Part shown: one piece after another, positions 43,001 through 47,652 of the stretch
Layout of the letters: every line of letters begins with the position of its first letter
How positions within the stretch are numbered: position 1 is the first letter of the stretch
Assembly (NCBI GenBank): GCA_017465085.1
Contig: JAFTWW010000051.1
Coordinates: forward strand, 1-47,652
DNA: 47,652 nucleotides
Source: Clostridia bacterium
GTDB lineage: Bacteria > Bacillota > Clostridia > Oscillospirales > Acutalibacteraceae
Reading direction: 5' to 3'
Translations under genes and position numbers: made by a program
The notes under the pieces: model-generated
The model's database searches: none
What the model saw: only the letters and a program-made list of their open reading frames with translations
What the model was told of the DNA's origin: nothing

Positions 43001-44423
43001 ATTGATTTTTGTGTCTACTTTCCATCTCCTCGATGGATGTTGAATTAGTATGCGGAATTGCTTTCCACTCTACCTTAGCAAATATGGCTGCAACCAAAGA
43101 AATCTTACCTATTATATCAAAAAGCGGAAACGTTAAGGCAAACCACAGCTTTTTATACCACTTAATCTTTATAATCCGCCTGTTCTCCACGATGAATATA
43201 TAAGCTGCGGTTAAAACGCCGTTGAAATATGAACTGATTGTCCAACCTAAAGCAAACAACACCAACCAAAGCACAGCCAAAAAATCATTATTGAATTGCG
43301 GAGTTATTCCGAAAAACTTTAATATATTTCTCAAAAACTCGGGAGCATATCCTACTCCAAACACCCGACCTGCACCAATGATCAATACAATTCGCAGAGT
43401 ATATACTATAAACTTTCTTATAACCGAAAGCAGAGATTTTGGCAACACTACCGTTAACATATCAAAGCTCATAAACCTTAACCTGATATTGTTTATAAAT
43501 TTTTTGAATAAGGTTAAATTCTCGGAATGTTGATTTGCGGCGCCGTTAGTATAAAAAATATGACAAAATAGCTTAGGACCTGTTTCTGCAAGCGCCTGTA
43601 AATGTCCCTTAGACCATCTAATTCTCTGCCGCATAGCTATTTTTATATCAGTTGGCTGTTCATCATAAAACTCGGCAGCGTTATTATAGGATATTCTATA
43701 TCCCATAGCCACGGCATCGGCGCAAAAAGCGCGGTCCTCAGTAAGACTGGTATAGTTCCACCCGTCTTTAATTAGCTCGTTTGAAAATAGAAACCCTGTT
43801 CCCTGAATCCGCGTGGCCAAATGGAAAAGTGAGCGGGCGCGATGCTCATTTCTGATAGTTCTGAGCCAATGTATTGCATACGATGCTGAAATCCAGTTAT
43901 CATCAAAATTTTTTGTATTTCGATATGAGGTTATAATTTTTTCTCCCGCATCAAAAGCATCGTTCATACGGCTTATATAGTCTTTTTTCAATAGGTTATC
44001 CGCATCAAATATAAAATATCCTTCAAAGCTTTCTATACCGTAATCCTCGCGTATTTTCTCTACCAAAAACTGCAAAGCATATCCCTTTGTTCTATGCTCC
44101 TTATCAAACCTCTCATAGCAAACTGCTCCCGCATTTCTTGACAAATTAGCAGTATTATCGGTGCAGTTATCTGCTACAACAAAAACATCAACAAATTCCC
44201 TTGGATAATCCTGATTTTTTATACTATCAATCAGGTTTTCGATTACCGCCTCCTCGTTTCGCGCGGCAACGAGCACGGCATATTTGTGATTAGATTTAGC
44301 CGCCGAAAATTTACGGGTTGCAAAAAGACCGCACACCTTATAAACAGTTCGGTATTTATATAAAAAAGAAATAAAGCTCCAAATCCTGTTAATAATTTTA
44401 ATAATCCATTCTATTACACCCAT
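42993..44423 (-). CDS. Family 2 glycosyltransferase, membrane-bound
   Basis: A 476-residue protein. An N-terminal membrane helix (about 8-28) precedes a GT-A domain with VLVAARNEEAVIENLIDSIKN broken by the usual loop, VVADNCTDNT for nucleotide-sugar binding, FDADN as the metal-binding DxD-like site and QRIRWSKGH as the (Q/R)xxRW motif. Four or five C-terminal membrane helices follow. The layout is that of processive or lipid-linked GT2 enzymes, such as cellulose-synthase-like and hyaluronan-type transferases. Acceptor and product are unknown. It is transcribed divergently from a small RHH regulator gene, and its promoter is covered by a palindrome. Confidence 0.86.
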   Translation of the reverse strand: MGVIEWIIKIINRIWSFISFLYKYRTVYKVCGLFATRKFSAAKSNHKYAVLVAARNEEAVIENLIDSIKNQDYPREFVDVFVVADNCTDNTANLSRNAGAVCYERFDKEHRTKGYALQFLVEKIREDYGIESFEGYFIFDADNLLKKDYISRMNDAFDAGEKIITSYRNTKNFDDNWISASYAIHWLRTIRNEHRARSLFHLATRIQGTGFLFSNELIKDGWNYTSLTEDRAFCADAVAMGYRISYNNAAEFYDEQPTDIKIAMRQRIRWSKGHLQALAETGPKLFCHIFYTNGAANQHSENLTLFKKFINNIRLRFMSFDMLTVVLPKSLLSVIRKFIVYTLRIVLIIGAGRVFGVGYAPEFLRNILKFFGITPQFNNDFLAVLWLVLFALGWTISSYFNGVLTAAYIFIVENRRIIKIKWYKKLWFALTFPLFDIIGKISLVAAIFAKVEWKAIPHTNSTSIEEMESRHKNQSP

Positions 44424-44482
44424 TTACATCACCCATTTTTAACTGCCTTGCCAACATAGTGTTCCTTATAATTGGCATTTTG

Positions 44483-44514
44483 ATTATAGCATATTGCATT
44501 TCTTTTTGCAATAT
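44483..44514 (-). promoter_or_regulatory. Glycosyltransferase promoter overlapped by a palindrome
   Basis: Minus-strand TTGCAA (44511-44506), 17-base spacer and TATAAT (44488-44483). ATATTGCA (44491-44498) and TGCAATAT (44507-44514) form a perfect inverted repeat with an eight-base centre, spanning the -35 and most of the spacer, a classic repressor position. Confidence 0.7.
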
Positions 44515-44559
44515 ATTTTTACTTGCATTTTTACTTGTATAAAAAACAGATTAAATGCA

Positions 44560-44577
44560 CTACAATTTATATTGTAG
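44560..44577 (+). promoter_or_regulatory. Palindrome in front of the RHH gene
   Basis: CTACAAT (44560-44566) and ATTGTAG (44571-44577) form a perfect inverted repeat around TTAT; its end touches the Shine-Dalgarno GAGGTG (44577-44582). Upstream, the word TTTTTACTTG is repeated at 44516 and 44528. No clear -35 for the RHH gene is visible. Confidence 0.6.
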
Positions 44578-44587
44578 AGGTGATTAA

Positions 44588-44749
44588 ATGTTTGAGGTAA
44601 AAAAGAATAATAACTCCAATAAAACTATCCGTATGCCTGAAGAATTGATTGAGCGGTTACAAGCCTTGGCGGATAAAAATGATATTTCTTTTAATCAATT
44701 AGTGGTTCAATGTTGTGAATACGCCCTAAAGCATATTAACAAAATCTAA
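44588..44749 (+). CDS. Ribbon-helix-helix DNA-binding protein (Arc/MetJ type)
   Basis: A 53-residue protein (MFEVKKNNNS to the end CEYALKHINKI), easily missed for its length. NKTIRMPEELIERLQALADK gives the beta strand followed by helix A; NDISFNQLVVQCCEYAL gives the turn and helix B, the standard RHH pattern in which dimers insert a beta ribbon into the major groove. GAGGTG five bases upstream supports the ATG. No toxin gene follows: a terminator ends the transcript. Its divergent partner is the glycosyltransferase, and two palindromes lie between them, so it is probably a local repressor (inference). Confidence 0.8.
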   Translation: MFEVKKNNNSNKTIRMPEELIERLQALADKNDISFNQLVVQCCEYALKHINKI

Positions 44750-44759
44750 AGTAAAAAAT

Positions 44760-44789
44760 AACCCCGTAAGGTTTTAGCCTTACGGGGTT
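44760..44789. terminator. Bidirectional terminator of the RHH gene and pckG
   Basis: AACCCCGTAAGG (44760-44771) pairs with CCTTACGGGGTT (44778-44789) over a six-base loop, with TGATTTTAT after it. The core is almost identical to the hairpin at 42974-43000. Confidence 0.85.
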
Positions 44790-44802
44790 TGATTTTATCT
44801 AA

Positions 44803-46578
44803 TTAAAGAGCGTTTTTAAGGTTGTTGAGCTGTTCGCGAAGCTCTGCGGGGAGCTTATCGCCGAACTTCTTATAATGCTCTTCGATTTCCTCAGCCTCTT
44901 TGGTCCATACATCCTTATCAACCTCAAGGATAGACTTAAGGGTATCCATATCCATATCAAGATCGGTAAGATCGATATCCTCGGCCTTGGGTACATAACC
45001 GATAGCGGTTTCATCGGCATCGGCCTTGCCTTCGCAACGGTCAATAATCCAGTTAAGAACGCGCATATTATCGCCAAAACCAGGCCATAAGAAGTTACCC
45101 TCATCATCGGTTCTGAACCAGTTTACATTGAATATCTTAGGAGCCTTATCACCAAGCTTTTCGCCCATTTCGAGCCAATGCTTGAAGTAATCGCCCATAT
45201 GATAGCCGCAGAAAGGAAGCATAGCCATGGGGTCTCTACGAACAACGCCAACGGCGCCTGCAGCAGCAGCGGTGGTCTCAGAAGCCATAGCAGAGCCTAT
45301 GAATACGCCGTTAACCCAATCCTTTGACTGATATACAAGGGGTGCGCACTTAGCGCGGCGGCCACCGAATACGATAGCAGAAATCGGCACGCCCTCACCC
45401 TTATTAAACTCATCAGAAATGCAGGGGCAGTTTTCAGCGGGAGCTGTAAATCTTGAGTTGGGATGAGCCGCATAGGTTGACTTATCAGCCTTAACGAACA
45501 TAGAGGGATTCCAGGGATTACCCTTCCACTCAAGAGCATTTTCGGGGGGATTCTTATCAAGACCTTCCCACCAAACAGTATTATCATCAAGATTTAATGC
45601 AACGTTGGTGAAAATGGTATTCTTCTTAGTGCTCTCAAGAGCATTGAAGTTAGAGTGCTCATTGGTTCCGGGAGCAACGCCGAAGAAGCCGTTTTCGGGG
45701 TTGATAGCATAAAGTCTGCCATCGGGGCCTATCTTCATCCAGGAGATATCATCGCCAACGGTCCAGATCTTATAGCCCTTCTTGCGAAGATACTCGGGGG
45801 GAATAAGCATTGCAAGGTTGGTCTTACCGCAAGCAGAGGGGAATGCAGCCGCAATATAGCGAACCTCACCCTTAGGATTCTGAAGACCAAGGATAAGCAT
45901 ATGCTCAGCCATCCAGCCTTCCTTCCAACCCTGATAGGATGCGATACGAAGAGCAAAGCACTTCTTACCGAGAAGAACATTTCCGCCGTAACCTGAGTTA
46001 ACAGAAATAATGGTGTTATCCTGAGGGAAGTGGCAGATGTATCTCTTTTCGGGGTCAACATCGCAACGGGAATGAAGACCTCTAACCCAATCGTTGCTAT
46101 CGCCTAAAACCTCAAGCACCTTGGGGCTAACGCGGGTCATAATAAGCATATTAAGAACAACGTAAACCGAATCGGTTACCTCAATACCAATCTTAGCGAT
46201 GGGTGAGCCGATGGGGCCCATAGAATAAGGGATAACATACATTGTTCTGTCCTTATAGCTACCACGGGCAATGTCATAAAGCTTCTTATACATTTCAGAA
46301 GGCTCGCACCAGTTATTTGTGGGGCCTGCCTCCTCCTTGGTTGCGGTGCAGATAAAGGTTCTATCCTCTACACGTGCAACATCGTTGGGGTTGGTTCTAT
46401 GAAGATAGCAACCGGGAAGCTTATCCTGATTAAGCTTGTGAAGCTCACCGAGCTTTACAGCCTCTTCACGAAGCTCCTCTCTCTGAGCATCGCTGCCATC
46501 AATCCAAACAACCTTATCGGGAGTTAGCAGCTCCTTCATTTCATCGAGCCATTTTAATACTGTTTTGTTTGTGGTCAT
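44803..46578 (-). CDS. pckG: Phosphoenolpyruvate carboxykinase (GTP)
   Basis: A 591-residue enzyme interconverting oxaloacetate plus GTP with PEP, CO2 and GDP. In anaerobes it often runs in the CO2-fixing direction toward oxaloacetate. It is the GTP-dependent type: the kinase-1a P-loop is PSACGKTNLAML with the reactive cysteine, followed by the metal-binding GDDISWM and the specific FGGRRAKCAPLVYQ and NWFRTDDEG segments. The length is normal. It has its own consensus promoter and is monocistronic. Confidence 0.95.
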   Translation of the reverse strand: MTTNKTVLKWLDEMKELLTPDKVVWIDGSDAQREELREEAVKLGELHKLNQDKLPGCYLHRTNPNDVARVEDRTFICTATKEEAGPTNNWCEPSEMYKKLYDIARGSYKDRTMYVIPYSMGPIGSPIAKIGIEVTDSVYVVLNMLIMTRVSPKVLEVLGDSNDWVRGLHSRCDVDPEKRYICHFPQDNTIISVNSGYGGNVLLGKKCFALRIASYQGWKEGWMAEHMLILGLQNPKGEVRYIAAAFPSACGKTNLAMLIPPEYLRKKGYKIWTVGDDISWMKIGPDGRLYAINPENGFFGVAPGTNEHSNFNALESTKKNTIFTNVALNLDDNTVWWEGLDKNPPENALEWKGNPWNPSMFVKADKSTYAAHPNSRFTAPAENCPCISDEFNKGEGVPISAIVFGGRRAKCAPLVYQSKDWVNGVFIGSAMASETTAAAAGAVGVVRRDPMAMLPFCGYHMGDYFKHWLEMGEKLGDKAPKIFNVNWFRTDDEGNFLWPGFGDNMRVLNWIIDRCEGKADADETAIGYVPKAEDIDLTDLDMDMDTLKSILEVDKDVWTKEAEEIEEHYKKFGDKLPAELREQLNNLKNAL

Positions 46579-46620
46579 TTTGATTTCTCCTTATAAATGG
46601 TCCAAATTTTTGCCAAATAC

Positions 46621-46649
46621 ATTATAAATTACCCAAAGTCAAAAGTCAA
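46621..46649 (-). promoter_or_regulatory. Sigma-A promoter of pckG
   Basis: Minus-strand TTGACT (46649-46644), 17-base spacer and TATAAT (46626-46621). TTGACTTT occurs twice in tandem at the -35. The start site is about 36 bases before the ATG. Confidence 0.8.
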
Positions 46650-46790
46650 TAGAACTTTGTTAAATTTTAGTTAATCTTTTAGTGGGAAATGCAACAACCT
46701 CACGGTTTTAAAAAATATGATGACTGTGATTAGTAATCTATCCTGCAAAAAGGCGCACACAAGATAACTGACCCCTGATTGTGTATCCTA
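46650..46790. other. Intergenic stretch without a recognised gene
   Basis: AT-rich spacer. ACACAA (near 46757) and TTGTGT (near 46779) form a six-base inverted repeat around GATAACTGACCCCTGA, a sequence that recalls insertion-sequence ends but has no partner end or transposase remnant nearby. I see no RNA gene or open frame here. Confidence 0.4.
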
Positions 46791-46819
46791 TTGACAGAGT
46801 AGTACATCGGTGATATAAT
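46791..46819 (+). promoter_or_regulatory. Consensus sigma-A promoter of the orphan gene
   Basis: TTGACA (46791-46796), 17-base spacer, TATAAT (46814-46819): a perfect match. The leader is about 60 bases. Confidence 0.85.
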
Positions 46820-46884
46820 ACAGATTGTATAATTTGTTTAATAATCTTCCGATATCCGTACACTTGCGTTCAAAGGAGAAAATT

Positions 46885-47508
46885 ATGACAAAAATCCAAC
46901 TTTTTTTCTTTTCTAAAAAACTTGAAAAATGGTTTCATGATTCGCCATTGGATGAAATAATCACAAAAATCCTACTTATCGCTTATACATTGAAAATAAA
47001 TAAATCCTATAAATACCTCAATAAAAATAAAATTTCCTTATATGATACCAGTTTATTTATCGCCTTTGTCGTTAGGAGTATTTATTTTAATAAATCATAT
47101 ATTTCCATAACAAAAAGGCAAGAGTTTGATGACGAACTTTTAAGTAATCTTATCACAGGATTTAACCACTTTTTTAAATGTTCCCCAATAACCAACGCAG
47201 GCGTCAATCTTTCAAGATTTGATTTTTATGATGAAATTATGGATAACTATCTTTTCGAACCTAAGGGAAATGCCTTTTCAGCTATTTTAGATGTGTTTAC
47301 AAACATAATTAAGAGTGATATTGCTAATAAAAATTTCCAAGTTGTTGATTCTAATTCCCCTCTTTATATGCTTAATTCTCTTGAAAACAATACCATTTGC
47401 AAATTAGAAGCAGAATATGCTTTGGAAACGGCATTAACCTATTTCAATTGTGAAATAGAAAAGCTCCAAAGCGTCCTACCCTATGATGGTTATGACAAAA
47501 GGCCCTAG
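46885..47508 (+). CDS. AT-rich orphan protein of unknown function
   Basis: A 207-residue protein that I cannot assign. It is mostly helical by composition, rich in K, N, I, F and Y, with no signal peptide, clear membrane helix or catalytic motif; a hydrophobic stretch SLFIAFVVRSIYF lies near residues 54-66. AAAGGAG upstream favours the ATG at 46885 over one at 46825. The base composition is clearly more AT-rich than in the neighbouring metabolic genes, which hints at acquisition by transfer. It has its own perfect promoter, and its TAG overlaps the stop of the converging gene at the right edge. Confidence 0.6.
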   Translation: MTKIQLFFFSKKLEKWFHDSPLDEIITKILLIAYTLKINKSYKYLNKNKISLYDTSLFIAFVVRSIYFNKSYISITKRQEFDDELLSNLITGFNHFFKCSPITNAGVNLSRFDFYDEIMDNYLFEPKGNAFSAILDVFTNIIKSDIANKNFQVVDSNSPLYMLNSLENNTICKLEAEYALETALTYFNCEIEKLQSVLPYDGYDKRP

Positions 47509-47652
47509 GGAACATTCTTGGTATCACTGTTGGTGCGGAAGGCGGTATCCATCCTACGAACTTCTCGGCGAATATATTCAATGTTCTTTTCCTTGGAGGC
47601 TATCTCTTCGCGCCAGGCGTTTATTTGCTCCATATCTTCCTTGCGCTTTTGC
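47505..47652 (-). CDS. C-terminal end of a coiled-coil protein (partial)
   Basis: The minus strand is open from the window edge to a TAG at 47507-47505 and encodes 48 residues beginning QKRKEDMEQINAWREE and ending NSDTKNVP. The composition is highly charged with heptad-like spacing, so it is probably the end of a coiled coil. The codon choice resembles the core genes. Its stop shares CTAG with the converging orphan gene. The rest lies outside the window; function unknown. Confidence 0.6.
   Translation of the reverse strand, partial: QKRKEDMEQINAWREEIASKEKNIEYIRREVRRMDTAFRTNSDTKNVP

Noticed and set aside
44588-44749. Antitoxin of a toxin-antitoxin pair
   Set aside because: A terminator follows directly, and the divergent partner is a large membrane glycosyltransferase, not a toxin.
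46757-46784. Insertion-sequence end suggested by ACTGACCCC inside a short inverted repeat
   Set aside because: No second end, target duplication or transposase fragment is visible in the window.
1-47652. tRNA, rRNA, CRISPR arrays or prophage genes
   Set aside because: I looked through the intergenic regions and saw no cloverleaf with a CCA end, no regularly spaced repeats and no phage structural or integrase genes; a model-based search could still find a divergent small RNA.

Overview
The window looks like chromosomal core sequence from an anaerobic, spore-forming Gram-positive bacterium of the class Clostridia, probably the Oscillospirales/Ruminococcaceae-Acutalibacteraceae neighbourhood (the rank is inference). 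Grounds: sporulation and germination genes (spoIIID, ypeB, a SPOCS/LysM coat-type protein), an isoleucine T-box, rubrerythrin, AdhE with a Rex-type operator, GTP-type PEP carboxykinase, short-form HisG plus HisZ, and many TTGACA-17-TATAAT promoters. I see no rRNA, tRNA, CRISPR array, prophage or intact insertion sequence.

Layout. 1-2431: a DUF2975 / YozG-type HTH / DUF4153 membrane cassette behind a promoter carrying three CGATAAT half-sites. 2436-4471: GNAT acetyltransferase, rubrerythrin, and a membrane-anchored protein. 4518-11967 (minus): the conserved string rnj-rplI-dnaB-tilS-hpt-ftsH; the ftsH frame is cut by a stop 16 codons before a second stop. 12217-14467 (minus): dut, a small papain-like protein, ypeB. 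14536-18374: T-box, ileS and a small membrane protein. 18425-21866: LtaS-like enzyme, NUDIX hydrolase, LOG protein. 21950-24144: DUF1538 membrane protein overlapping a double-length PII-like protein. 24182-24487: spoIIID with a textbook sigma-E promoter.

24592-33163 (minus) is one complete histidine operon, hisR-Z-G-D-C-B-H-A-F-IE plus a PHP-family histidinol phosphatase, led by its TrpR-family regulator; most junctions overlap. 33258-36775: adhE and a phosphotransferase, with a Rex box on the adhE -10. 36825-38535: SGNH hydrolase and a LysR regulator. 38540-41300: argG-argH with candidate ArgR boxes. 41357-42948: SPOCS/LysM protein with a sigma-E-like promoter. 42974-44789: a divergent pair, a GT2 glycosyltransferase and a 53-residue ribbon-helix-helix protein, each ending at a copy of nearly the same terminator hairpin. 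44803-46649: pckG. 46791-47508: an AT-rich orphan, convergent and stop-overlapping with a truncated coiled-coil gene at the right edge.

Most of the window is housekeeping metabolism under recognisable control (T-box, Rex, ArgR, HisR, sigma-E). The least explained parts are the DUF1538/double-PII pair, the RHH/glycosyltransferase cassette with its palindromic operators, the YozG/DUF2975/DUF4153 cassette, the interrupted ftsH end, and palindromes inside the rnj and ltaS promoters.
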